This document shows, piece by piece, positions 9,151 to 16,013 of a DNA stretch of 29,194 bases. The notes under the pieces are model-generated. The model saw nothing but the letters and a program-made list of their open reading frames with translations, ran no database searches and was not told the origin of the DNA. Each line of letters starts with the position of its first letter. Position 1 is the first letter of the stretch. This DNA comes from Holophagaceae bacterium UBA1801. GTDB lineage: Bacteria > Acidobacteriota > Holophagae > Holophagales > Holophagaceae. Position numbers and translations under genes: made by a program. The DNA is taken from contig DCFP01000038.1 of the NCBI GenBank assembly GCA_002319925.1, positions 925-30,118 on the forward strand, written 5' to 3'.

Positions 9151-9426
9151 TCAGGCCGCCTCGTGCCGTTCGGATGCGACCGGCATCCCGATATCCGCCA
9201 GCATGCGGTCCATGATGTCCGTAGCCTGGTAGCAGAGGGCTATGGCGATGGCTTGATGGTGGAAGGATTTGCGCTCGCTGGCAGGGGCCTGGAGATACTC
9301 CACGACTCGCGCGGCCATGTCTTGAGGATTCGAGCAGACCAGCCCATTGACCTGATCTTCCACCAGGTCGGCAGGGCCTTTCACCGGCTGTATCGCACTC
9401 CGGCGAACCGGGTCCCGGCTTCGCAA
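9151..9426 (-). pseudogene. Probable C-terminal remnant of a GT-B glycosyltransferase
   Basis: The open frame reads, after a junk-like beginning, G-P-A-D-L-V-E-D-Q-V-N-G-L-V followed by an N-P-Q-D-M-A-A-R-V-V-E-Y-L helix. This is how the end of a group 1 (GT4) glycosyltransferase reads (G-x-x-D-x-V-x-D-x-x-N-G-L-V, then a helix of 'A-x-x-x-x-x-L'). Only about 70 residues of that domain are present; the catalytic GT-B core and N-terminal domain are absent. The upstream part (R-S-R-D-P-V-R-R-S) does not look like protein of the family, and the only start is a TTG inside a hairpin without a ribosome site. The homology ends at the 19-base direct repeat described separately. It could instead be a small unrelated protein; the glycosyltransferase reading is from motif memory only. 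Confidence 0.42.
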
Positions 9427-9443
9427 GGTGCCTGTGCACCTTG
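9424..9443. terminator. Perfect 8-bp stem-loop
   Basis: CAAGGTGC (9424-9431) and GCACCTTG (9436-9443) pair around a CTGT loop. Together with the next hairpin it forms a tandem 3' structure downstream of the leftward 100-aa gene. No long U-tract follows, so termination is only a guess. Confidence 0.4.
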
Positions 9444-9456
9444 TTTCGCCACCCAG

Positions 9457-9477
9457 ACAGCCGCTTTCAGCGGCTGT
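9457..9477. terminator. Perfect 9-bp stem-loop over a stop codon
   Basis: ACAGCCGCT (9457-9465) pairs with AGCGGCTGT (9469-9477) around TTC. It overlaps the last codons and the TGA (9467-9469) of the leftward 100-aa gene, and also overlaps the second copy of the direct repeat. It is a likely 3'-end hairpin, though it lacks a T-run on either strand. Confidence 0.45.
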
Positions 9478-9769
9478 ATCGCCGGAGCATCCGCATGTTC
9501 CGGCGGTAGGCGGCGCCTCTCGTGAAGTTGATGGCCACCTGTTTCGGGAAGCGGGTGATGGAACTGGCGATGTTGATGAAGGTGCGGACGGTGTGGGCGG
9601 CGCCCTTGCCCTGGCGGGTGGCGTTGTCGTAGTAGACCATCAGGGCGTTGCGCATGAGGGTCTTGGGCAGATTGAACAGTCCATAGGATTCCAGGACGTC
9701 GTGGTTGATGCGCCGCGTGCCGTCCTGTTCAGTGACGATGAGATCTTCCGGTTTCAGTTCCTGTGGCAT
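9467..9769 (-). CDS. Hypothetical 100-aa basic protein
   Basis: No family recognised. The ATG at 9769 has CAGGAG seven bases upstream, which decides the start over an upstream in-frame ATG at 9793. The N-terminal third is acidic (E-L-K-P-E-D-L-I-V, E-Q-D-G-T). The middle is amphipathic (V-L-E-S-Y-G-L-F-N-L-P-K-T-L-M), and the end is strongly basic (R-G-A-A-Y-R-R-N-M-R-M-L-R-R-Y-S-R). There is no signal peptide or convincing membrane span. It lies downstream of prfC on the same strand, but about 115 bases and a hairpin separate them. The good ribosome site and ordinary codon use make a real gene likely. The basic C-terminus could bind nucleic acid or acidic lipid; nothing in the sequence proves either. 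Confidence 0.65.
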   Translation of the reverse strand: MPQELKPEDLIVTEQDGTRRINHDVLESYGLFNLPKTLMRNALMVYYDNATRQGKGAAHTVRTFINIASSITRFPKQVAINFTRGAAYRRNMRMLRRYSR

Positions 9770-9850
9770 GAATACTCCTGCCGCCTTGGTCATGTTATCG
9801 GATCCTGCGCCGCCAGCCTGAATTCATATCCGGCGGCCGAGTCATGGGAA

Positions 9851-9869
9851 TGACCCGGAAACCGGGTCA
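9851..9869 (-). terminator. Hairpin downstream of prfC
   Basis: TGACCCGG-AAA-CCGGGTCA is a perfect 8-bp stem with a 3-base loop, 14 bases beyond the prfC stop codon. The following minus-strand bases (TTCCCATG) give only a very weak U-tract. Confidence 0.5.
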
Positions 9870-9883
9870 AGCAATATTCATAG

Positions 9884-11452
9884 CTATTTTGGCGGATGCT
9901 CCCGGAAGACCAAACCCGGATTTTTCTCAGCGGTGGTCCGACGCTGCCAGTCGTTTTCGAAGAGGATGGCGGGATTGGTCTCGTTATCCTCCACCAGCTC
10001 GCCCCAGAAGCGGCTGGGTTCGGGCCAGCCCCCCTCGATCCACCGGGCCATGACGAAGCCCCGGGGCTCCAGGAGCACCGCACAGGCGTACTCGTCCTTG
10101 AGGCGGTGCTGGAGCACCTCGAACTGCAGGCGGCCCACGGCGCCCAGGATGGGCAGCGGCGCGCCACCCTTGGGCCAGAAGACCTGGACCACGCCTTCTT
10201 CCGCGATCTGCTGGAGCCCTTTCAGGAACCCCTTCCGCGCGCCGGGATCCGCCAGCCGCACACTGGCGAACTGCTCTGGCGAAAACCGGGGTACCGCGTG
10301 GAATTCCACAGGACCGACCGTGGACAGCACATCCCCGATGCGGAACATGCCGGGGTTGATGAGCCCCAGAATGTCGCCCGGGAAGGCCTCGTCCACGATG
10401 AGTCGCTCGCGGCCGAAGAACATGTGCGGGTAGTTGAGTTTGATGGACTTCTTCTCCCGCACATGCAGGGCGTCCATGCCCCGCTCGAAATGGCCGGAGA
10501 CGATGCGGGCGAAAGCCACGCGGTCCCGGTGGGCCTTGTTCATGTTGGCCTGCACCTTGAATACGAAGGCCGTGAAGGTCTGTTCTGGTTGGATCTCGCC
10601 TTCACTGGCCAAGGGCCGCGCATGGGGCGCTGGCGCCATTTCCAGGAACTCGTCCAGGAATTCGGCCACGCCGAAGTTGTTGAGGGCCGAGCCGAAGAAC
10701 AACGGCGACTGGCGACCCGCCAGGAACTCATCCTTGTCGTAGGCAGGCAGAACGTGCTCCATCAGGTCGAGATCATCCTTGAGCTGCTGCCATTCCTGGG
10801 CTGTGAGCAGGGCCTTGATCTCGGGATCGTCCAACCCGCCCTGCCCGGCCACCCGCGCCTTCCGGCCCGCCTTGGTGCGCTCGAAGACCTGGATCTGGCC
10901 CGTGGCGCGCACGTAGACGCCCTTGAAGTCCGTGCCCGAGCCGATGGGCCAGGTCATGGGCACGGCGTGAAGTCCGAAGAGATCTTCCACTTCGTCGATG
11001 AGTTCGATGGGCTCGCGTCCAGGCCGGTCCAGCTTGTTCACGAAGGTGAAGATGGGGAGCTTGCGCTCGTTGGCCACGCGGAAGAGCTTCTTGGTCTGCT
11101 CTTCCACGCCCTTCGCGCAATCCAGGAGCATCACCACGCTGTCCGCCGCCGTGAGCGCGCGGTAGGTGTCCTCGCTGAAGTCCTGGTGGCCCGGCGTGTC
11201 CAGCAAGTTGATGACATGGTCCTTGTACTCGAACTGCATGGCCGCGGAGGTGACGGAGATGCCGCGTTCCTGCTCGATGCTCATCCAGTCGGACTGGGCC
11301 ATGCCCGCCCCTTCCCGGCCCTTCACGGAACCCGCCCGGTCGATGGCGCCGCTGTAAAGCAGCAGCTTCTCCGTGAGCGTGGTCTTGCCGGCATCGGGAT
11401 GACTGATGATTGCAAACGTCCTGCGTTTCTGGATTTCGTCGGATAGAGCCAT
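9884..11452 (-). CDS. prfC: Peptide chain release factor 3 (RF3)
   Basis: Translational GTPase that removes RF1/RF2 from the ribosome after peptide release. With the ATG at 11452 the protein is 522 residues and its start (M-A-L-S-D-E-I-Q-K-R-R-T-F-A-I-I-S-H-P-D-A-G-K-T) aligns with E. coli RF3. The G1 loop is at residues 18-25. Q-E-R-G-I-S-V-T-S follows in switch I, then L-L-D-T-P-G-H-Q-D-F and the N-K-L-D specificity motif. RF3-type domains II and III come after (K-I/V-Q-A-N-M-N-K-A-H-R-D-R-V-A-F). An in-frame ATG at 11497, preceded by AAGG, would add 15 residues (M-S-S-E-R-P-G-P...) read through a terminator-like hairpin; that extension has no counterpart I know in RF3. The gene stands alone on this strand. 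Confidence 0.96.
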   Translation of the reverse strand: MALSDEIQKRRTFAIISHPDAGKTTLTEKLLLYSGAIDRAGSVKGREGAGMAQSDWMSIEQERGISVTSAAMQFEYKDHVINLLDTPGHQDFSEDTYRALTAADSVVMLLDCAKGVEEQTKKLFRVANERKLPIFTFVNKLDRPGREPIELIDEVEDLFGLHAVPMTWPIGSGTDFKGVYVRATGQIQVFERTKAGRKARVAGQGGLDDPEIKALLTAQEWQQLKDDLDLMEHVLPAYDKDEFLAGRQSPLFFGSALNNFGVAEFLDEFLEMAPAPHARPLASEGEIQPEQTFTAFVFKVQANMNKAHRDRVAFARIVSGHFERGMDALHVREKKSIKLNYPHMFFGRERLIVDEAFPGDILGLINPGMFRIGDVLSTVGPVEFHAVPRFSPEQFASVRLADPGARKGFLKGLQQIAEEGVVQVFWPKGGAPLPILGAVGRLQFEVLQHRLKDEYACAVLLEPRGFVMARWIEGGWPEPSRFWGELVEDNETNPAILFENDWQRRTTAEKNPGLVFREHPPK

Positions 11453-11463
11453 GGATCCATCAC

Positions 11464-11488
11464 AAAAAAGGAGCGGCCCGGGCCGCTC
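11464..11488 (-). promoter_or_regulatory. Terminator-like hairpin in the prfC leader
   Basis: On the coding strand of prfC, GAGCGGCCCGGGCCGCTC (11488-11471) is a perfect 18-base palindrome followed by C and six T (11469-11464). The prfC ATG at 11452 comes 11 bases later. There is no T-run on the other strand, so it is oriented to act on prfC transcripts. No gene lies upstream that it could end, which makes an attenuator a better reading than a plain terminator. Confidence 0.55.
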
Positions 11489-11534
11489 GGAACTCATTCT
11501 ACCTTGGAAACGATTCGGGAGCGCGGAGACCCAA

Positions 11535-11557
11535 TGACTCTATCCATATAAGAGTCA
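11535..11557. promoter_or_regulatory. Inverted repeat upstream of the DUF1223-msrPQ operon
   Basis: TGACTCT (11535-11541) and AGAGTCA (11551-11557) are perfect 7-base arms around ATCCATATA. The centre holds an AT-rich stretch resembling a -10 region, in otherwise GC-rich DNA about 65 bases before ATG 11623. This geometry fits a dimeric regulator's operator over the promoter, although the regulator is unknown. Confidence 0.4.
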
Positions 11558-11622
11558 CGTTGGTCATGGCCACTCGGCTCCCTGCATCCCATGAGAACCC
11601 GGTGGAGCCAGGAGGCTGCTTC

Positions 11623-12375
11623 ATGAATGCACCAATGATGCTGATTCTGATGGTGCTTTCCGCGTTCGCCTTTCGAGGAACCCTGATGGCCAAGACCGGA
11701 CCTGTCCTCGTGGAACTCTTCACCTCCGAGGGATGCTCGAGCTGTCCCCCCGCAGACACACTGCTGGCGGAACTGGACCGCACTACCAACGCTGAAGTCA
11801 TCACCCTCAGCGAGCATGTGGACTACTGGAACCGCCTCGGCTGGACGGATCCTTTTTCCTCGGCCGCCTACAGTCGGCGCCAGGAAGACTACGCGAGGAG
11901 GTTCAGGCTCAGTAGCATCTACACACCCCAGATGGTTGTGGACGGTTCCCAGGAAATGGTGGGCAGCGATCGTTCCAAGGTCGTCAAGACCGTGGCGGAG
12001 GCGTCCAAGCATCCCAAGATCCCCGTGTCGATCCAGATCGGGCAAGCCTCGCCAGCCCGCGTGAAGGTCGATGTGGGTGTGCCGGCCTTCGAGAAAAGTG
12101 GGCCGGCTGAGATCATTTTGGCCGTCACGGAGGGGCCGCTGCAGACCCGCGTGACCGGCGGTGAGAATGCGGGCCATGTGCTCAATCATGTTTCCGTGGT
12201 CCGCAAATGGCTCGCGCTAGGCCGCATCGCGAGTCCCGTTCCATTCCATGATGCGCCGCTGGTGGCCCTGGACGCTGGCTGGGATCCCCGGCACGTGAAG
12301 GTCGTAGTATTCGTGCAGGAACTTGGTACCGGCAGGATCCTGGGAGCGGCCTCCATCCCTCTGCAGGGCGAGTAG
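11623..12375 (+). CDS. DUF1223 thioredoxin-like exported protein
   Basis: A 250-residue protein of the DUF1223 family, which has a thioredoxin-like fold. The start (M-N-A-P-M-M-L-I-L-M-V-L-S-A-F-A-F) is a short hydrophobic signal sequence. The typical T-S-E-G-C-S-S-C-P-P-A-D motif follows, with the CxxC at Cys38 and Cys41. Downstream hallmarks are S-E-H-V-D-Y-W-N-R-L-G-W-T-D-P-F and I-Y-T-P-Q-M-V-V-D-G. GGAGG lies seven bases before ATG 11623; the frame is open further upstream, but those starts run into the prfC leader. The function of DUF1223 is not established. Export, the CxxC and the placement nine bases before msrP suggest redox work in the periplasm, perhaps supplying or sensing thiol state. 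The operon inference is strong, the biochemical role weak. Confidence 0.9.
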   Translation: MNAPMMLILMVLSAFAFRGTLMAKTGPVLVELFTSEGCSSCPPADTLLAELDRTTNAEVITLSEHVDYWNRLGWTDPFSSAAYSRRQEDYARRFRLSSIYTPQMVVDGSQEMVGSDRSKVVKTVAEASKHPKIPVSIQIGQASPARVKVDVGVPAFEKSGPAEIILAVTEGPLQTRVTGGENAGHVLNHVSVVRKWLALGRIASPVPFHDAPLVALDAGWDPRHVKVVVFVQELGTGRILGAASIPLQGE

Positions 12376-12384
12376 GAGTCTCGA

Positions 12385-13356
12385 ATGCTCATCAAGAAGC
12401 CTGACGATATCAAGGGGAGTGAAATCACCCGCAAAGGAGATCAGGAATCCTTCCTCTCGCGCCGTACCTTCCTGCGGGGCGCGGCCCTCGCCGCGACGGC
12501 CGCTGGCACAGCCTGGCTGTACCGCCGCCTGGCCTTCCCGGAAGCGGTCACCCAGAGCGGGGAGAAGATCGGCGGCGTAAAGGTTTCACAGCCACCGATC
12601 CGGGAAGCCCTCACGTCCCTGGAGGACATCACCCACTACAACAATTTCTATGAATTCTCCACGGACAAGGATGCCGTGGCTTCCAAGGCGAGGAATTTCG
12701 TGACACGGCCATGGACCTTGGAAGTGGGGGGCCTCGTTCACAAGCCCAGAACCTTCGGCATCGAGGAGCTGCTCAAGCTGCACACGCAGGAAGAGCGCAT
12801 CTACCGGCACCGCTGCGTCGAGGGGTGGTCCATGGTCATTCCCTGGGTGGGCTTCCCACTGGCAAGCCTCCTGAGCGAGGTCCAGCCCATGTCCGGGGCC
12901 TCGTACGTGGCATTCCAATCCCTGGCGGACCGCAAGCAGATGCCCAATGTGAGCACGGATATCCTCGATTGGCCCTACGTGGAAGGTCTTCGCCTGGACG
13001 AGGCCATGAACTCGTTGACGCTCCTCTCCACCGGCCTCTACGGCGAGACGCTGCTCCCCCAGAACGGGGCTCCCCTGCGGCTGGTCGTCCCCTGGAAGTA
13101 CGGCTTCAAGGGCATCAAGTCGATCGTGAAGATCACCTTGATGGATCGGCAGCCGCCCACCACCTGGAACATTGCCAATGATCACGAGTACGGTTTCTAC
13201 TCCAACGTGAATCCACAGGTGGACCACCCCCGCTGGAGCCAGGCCACGGAACAGCGGATCGGGGTATTCGGACGGCGCCCCACGCTCATGTTCAACGGCT
13301 ATGCGGACCAGGTCGCTTCCCTCTACACGGGGATGGACCTGCGCGCCAATTTCTGA
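12385..13356 (+). CDS. msrP: Periplasmic methionine sulfoxide reductase, catalytic subunit MsrP
   Basis: Molybdopterin enzyme (formerly YedY) that reduces protein methionine sulfoxide in the periplasm, fed with electrons by MsrQ. 323 residues. A Tat signal with S-R-R-T-F-L-R-G (25-32) and a following hydrophobic stretch shows export of the folded protein. The signature region R-H-R-C-V-E-G-W-S-M carries Cys144, the expected Mo ligand. Other family segments are H-Y-N-N-F-Y-E-F, W-K-Y-G-F-K-G-I-K-S-I and N-P-Q-V-D-H-P-R-W-S-Q-A. TAGGAG overlapping the stop of the DUF1223 gene is the ribosome site. Seven bases separate it from msrQ, so the three genes form one operon. Confidence 0.96.
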   Translation: MLIKKPDDIKGSEITRKGDQESFLSRRTFLRGAALAATAAGTAWLYRRLAFPEAVTQSGEKIGGVKVSQPPIREALTSLEDITHYNNFYEFSTDKDAVASKARNFVTRPWTLEVGGLVHKPRTFGIEELLKLHTQEERIYRHRCVEGWSMVIPWVGFPLASLLSEVQPMSGASYVAFQSLADRKQMPNVSTDILDWPYVEGLRLDEAMNSLTLLSTGLYGETLLPQNGAPLRLVVPWKYGFKGIKSIVKITLMDRQPPTTWNIANDHEYGFYSNVNPQVDHPRWSQATEQRIGVFGRRPTLMFNGYADQVASLYTGMDLRANF

Positions 13357-13363
13357 GGCCGCC

Positions 13364-13990
13364 ATGAAGGATGCTTCCTTCCACAAGCTTCTCGTATTCG
13401 TGAATGGCCTTGTGCCTCTGGCCTTTCTCGGCTGGGATGCCTACCATCACCAGCTCGGCGCCAACCCCACGGAATTCGCCACACGAACCACGGGGGTGCT
13501 GACGCTGGTGTTCCTGACACTCTCCCTGGCGGTGACGCCCCTGCGCAAGGTCTTCGGTCAGCCCTGGATGGCACGGGTCCGGCGCATGCTGGGGCTCTTC
13601 AGTTTCGGCTACGGCACCCTGCACCTCTGCACCTACCTTTGGTTCGACAAGGCCTTCCAGTGGCCCGTCATCCTGGCCGACATCGGCAAACGGCCCTTCA
13701 TCACGGTGGGCATGGCCACGTTCCTGATCCTGCTGCCCCTGGCGATCACGTCCAACAACCGCGTCATCCGCTGGATGGGCGGCCAGCGCTGGAACAAGCT
13801 CCACAAGCTGGCCTATCTGGCCGGCATCCTGGGGGTCGTCCACTACTACATGCTCGTCAAAGCCGACACGCGTGTTCCCCTGGCCTTCGGTGGGGCGTTG
13901 GCGATCCTTCTGGGCTACCGGCTGCTGAACCGCTGGTTCCCGCGCTGGACAGAGTGGCCCAGCCCCAAGCCGAAAACGCTCCCGCATTGA
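13364..13990 (+). CDS. msrQ: Heme-binding membrane subunit MsrQ
   Basis: Inner-membrane b-type heme protein (formerly YedZ, ferric-reductase-like domain) that carries electrons from the respiratory pool or flavin reductase to MsrP. 208 residues with about six hydrophobic spans. Candidate heme histidines lie in G-T-L-H-L-C, K-L-H-K-L-A-Y and V-V-H-Y-Y-M, the positions expected in this family. L-R-K-V-F-G-Q-P-W (typical 'tP-L-R' loop) and R-R-M-L-G-L are further hallmarks. ATG 13364 follows the msrP stop by seven bases with a GAGG site; the upstream open frame runs inside msrP. It ends the operon, 73 bases before the next gene. Confidence 0.94.
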   Translation: MKDASFHKLLVFVNGLVPLAFLGWDAYHHQLGANPTEFATRTTGVLTLVFLTLSLAVTPLRKVFGQPWMARVRRMLGLFSFGYGTLHLCTYLWFDKAFQWPVILADIGKRPFITVGMATFLILLPLAITSNNRVIRWMGGQRWNKLHKLAYLAGILGVVHYYMLVKADTRVPLAFGGALAILLGYRLLNRWFPRWTEWPSPKPKTLPH

Positions 13991-14032
13991 TCAACTCGGA
14001 TCCTGTCCCGGAAAATCCTGCGCCTGTTTCGG

Positions 14033-14047
14033 AAAGGATTATCCTTT
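14033..14047. promoter_or_regulatory. 15-base palindrome before the Cys-PAS kinase
   Basis: AAAGGAT-T-ATCCTTT is a perfect 7-1-7 palindrome centred 24 bases upstream of ATG 14064. It is AT-rich in GC-rich surroundings and lacks the form of a terminator, so an operator is a reasonable guess. No matching regulator can be named. Confidence 0.35.
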
Positions 14048-14063
14048 GAGTTGAGCCCTCTCC

Positions 14064-15230
14064 ATGAACGAGCCCCAGGCAGGCCAGCCCGCGACGTACT
14101 TTGCGCCCCCCGAGCGGTCGGAACCGGCCGAGCTTGCCCGTTTGGCGGAGACCTGCGTCAACAACGCCATCATCGAAGTCGTGCTGGAATCCCTGGACAG
14201 CCACGTCCTGGTGCTGGATGCGCGGCGTCAGATCCTGGCGGCCAACCCGGTGGTCCTGAAGGATCTTGAACTTCTGGAAGGCGAACCGCTGCTCGGTGCC
14301 CGGCCCGGCGAGGCCTTTGGGTGCGTCAACCTCGCAGAGGCCCCCTCCGGTTGCGGCACGTCCGAGGCCTGCCGCAACTGCGGCCTGGTGCTGGCCGTCC
14401 TGGCCAGCCAAGCCACCCATGCACCGGCGGAAGGGGAATGCCTGCTGAGCATGCGGCGGCACCAGGAGCTGGAGGGACGGGAGTACCACGTGAGGGTGAC
14501 GCCCATCCGGATCGAGGAGGATCTGCTCCAGGTGGCCGTTCTACGGGATGTGAGCGACACCAAGCGCCGGGAGGTGCTGGAATCCACGTTCCTCCACGAC
14601 CTCAACAACGTCCTGCAAGGCCTGAACAACTGGACCGAAGTGCTCCAGGCCTCACCGGGCGGTCTCTCACGAGTAGCCCAGCAGATCGTGACCCTGTCGA
14701 GCTGGATCACCCAGGAGGTCGCCCTGCACCGGGTGATCGTTCAGGCCGAGCAGGGCAATCTCGTCACCCACCCTGAACCGCTGAAAGCCAATCCCTTCCT
14801 GGAAGGACTCCTGCTCGCCCTCGAGGGGCATGGCGCCCTGAATGGGAAGGCGTTGGCCGTGGATCCCCTGCCGCCGGAAGACGGTTTCATTTGCGACCCT
14901 GCTCTCCTGCGCCGGGTGCTGACCAACATGCTCGTCAACGCCCTGGAGGCCAGCACCGTTGGAGCCACGGTAAGGATCACGTTCAGCCAGGAGAAGGCCG
15001 GGCCTCGATTCCAAGTCCACAACCCGGGATGGATTGTCCCCGAGGTGGGCAACTCGATCTTCCATCGCTCCTTCAGCACGAAGGCTGCAAAAGGGCGCGG
15101 ACTCGGGACCTACATTATGAAATTACTGGGGGAGAACTACCTGCGTGGCGCCGTGAACTTCCGCAGCAGCGAAGGGGAAGGCACGTGTTTCTGGATCCAG
15201 CTGCCCCGGGATGCATCCGAACCGGGTTGA
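14064..15230 (+). CDS. Soluble PAS-domain histidine kinase with a four-cysteine cluster
   Basis: A 388-residue kinase without membrane spans. The PAS domain (about 35-165) contains G-C-V-N-L-A...S-G-C-G-T-S-E-A-C-R-N-C-G, giving Cys87, Cys97, Cys103 and Cys106. I recall this spacing from a subset of PAS kinases in delta-type bacteria; it could hold a metal or Fe-S centre or form disulfides. The phosphoacceptor helix has His178 in F-L-H-D-L-N-N-V-L. The ATPase domain has the N-box (L-T-N-M-L-V-N-A-L-E-A-S) and G-R-G-L-G-T-Y-I-M-K. It sits between msrQ and phoB with an 87-base gap to phoB. No dedicated response regulator adjoins it, so its target may be the PhoB-type regulator or a distant protein. 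The start has only a weak ribosome site. Confidence 0.88.
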   Translation: MNEPQAGQPATYFAPPERSEPAELARLAETCVNNAIIEVVLESLDSHVLVLDARRQILAANPVVLKDLELLEGEPLLGARPGEAFGCVNLAEAPSGCGTSEACRNCGLVLAVLASQATHAPAEGECLLSMRRHQELEGREYHVRVTPIRIEEDLLQVAVLRDVSDTKRREVLESTFLHDLNNVLQGLNNWTEVLQASPGGLSRVAQQIVTLSSWITQEVALHRVIVQAEQGNLVTHPEPLKANPFLEGLLLALEGHGALNGKALAVDPLPPEDGFICDPALLRRVLTNMLVNALEASTVGATVRITFSQEKAGPRFQVHNPGWIVPEVGNSIFHRSFSTKAAKGRGLGTYIMKLLGENYLRGAVNFRSSEGEGTCFWIQLPRDASEPG

Positions 15231-15317
15231 TGGCTGGAAACGGCATCGTTGTGCCAAGAATCTCTGGAACGCATCGGGACCCTGCCCGGATAATGGCCCC
15301 ACAAGGCGGTATCCAAC

Positions 15318-16013
15318 GTGGCCCGAATCCTGGTAATTGAGGACGAACCGGATCTCCAGAAGATCCTGGACTACAACCTGCGGAAGGCGGGCCACGCCGT
15401 ATTCCAGGCTCTGCGCGGCCAGGATGGCCTTGAACAGGCCCAGCGCATGAAGCCGGACCTCGTACTCCTGGACATCATGCTGCCCGACTTGCAGGGCACC
15501 GAGATCTGCAAGCACTTGAAGGCCGATCCGGAAACCCGGGGCATTCCAGTCATCATGCTCACCGCCAAGGGTGAGGAAATCGACCGCGTGCTGGGCTTCG
15601 AGCTGGGCGCGGATGATTACGTCGTGAAGCCCTTCAGCGTGCGGGAACTGATCCTTCGCATCCAGGTCATCCTGCGGCGGCAGGAGCCGGTGACCGAGCA
15701 AGGTGTGATCCACTTCGGCTGCCTCAAGATCGATCCCGAGGCCCACCAGGCGTGGGTTGACGGGGAGGAGGTGCGGCTGACGCTGACGGAATTCCGCCTG
15801 CTGCTCACCCTCTACGAGCGGCGCAACCGCGTGCAGTCCCGCATCACGCTCCTGGAGGATGTCTGGGGCATGAACACCGAAGCGGAGACCCGCACGGTGG
15901 ACACCCACGTGAAACGGCTTCGCGAGAAGCTCGGCAATGCGGAGGCCTATATCGAGACCGTCCGGGGCGCTGGTTATCGCTTCATCGGCAATCCACCGGA
16001 GACCCGCCTATGA
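15318..16013 (+). CDS. phoB: PhoB-type response regulator, copy 1
   Basis: OmpR/PhoB-family transcription factor, 231 residues. The receiver domain (1-120) has the acidic pocket E8-D9, phosphoacceptor Asp52 (V-L-L-D-I-M-L-P-D) and Lys104 (K-P-F). The winged-helix domain (about 130-225) has T-L-T-E-F-R-L-L, R-T-V-D-T-H-V-K-R-L-R-E-K-L and the usual ending G-A-G-Y-R-F. The GTG start at 15318 gives the expected V-A-R-I-L-V-I-E-D-E opening; the ribosome site is weak (AAGGCGG). Its stop overlaps the phoR start (ATGA), so the pair is translationally coupled. Target genes are presumably the phosphate-starvation regulon. A close paralogue lies at 27375-28067. Confidence 0.93.
   Translation: MARILVIEDEPDLQKILDYNLRKAGHAVFQALRGQDGLEQAQRMKPDLVLLDIMLPDLQGTEICKHLKADPETRGIPVIMLTAKGEEIDRVLGFELGADDYVVKPFSVRELILRIQVILRRQEPVTEQGVIHFGCLKIDPEAHQAWVDGEEVRLTLTEFRLLLTLYERRNRVQSRITLLEDVWGMNTEAETRTVDTHVKRLREKLGNAEAYIETVRGAGYRFIGNPPETRL

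Larger units (their letters stand above)
9378..9482. repeat. 19-base direct repeat pair
   Basis: CTTTCACCGGCTGTATCGC at 9378-9396 recurs as CTTTCAGCGGCTGTATCGC at 9464-9482, one mismatch in 19. One copy lies at the edge of the glycosyltransferase-like homology, the other over the stop codon of the 100-aa gene. The two copies are read in different frames, so shared protein sequence does not explain them. Confidence 0.7.
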
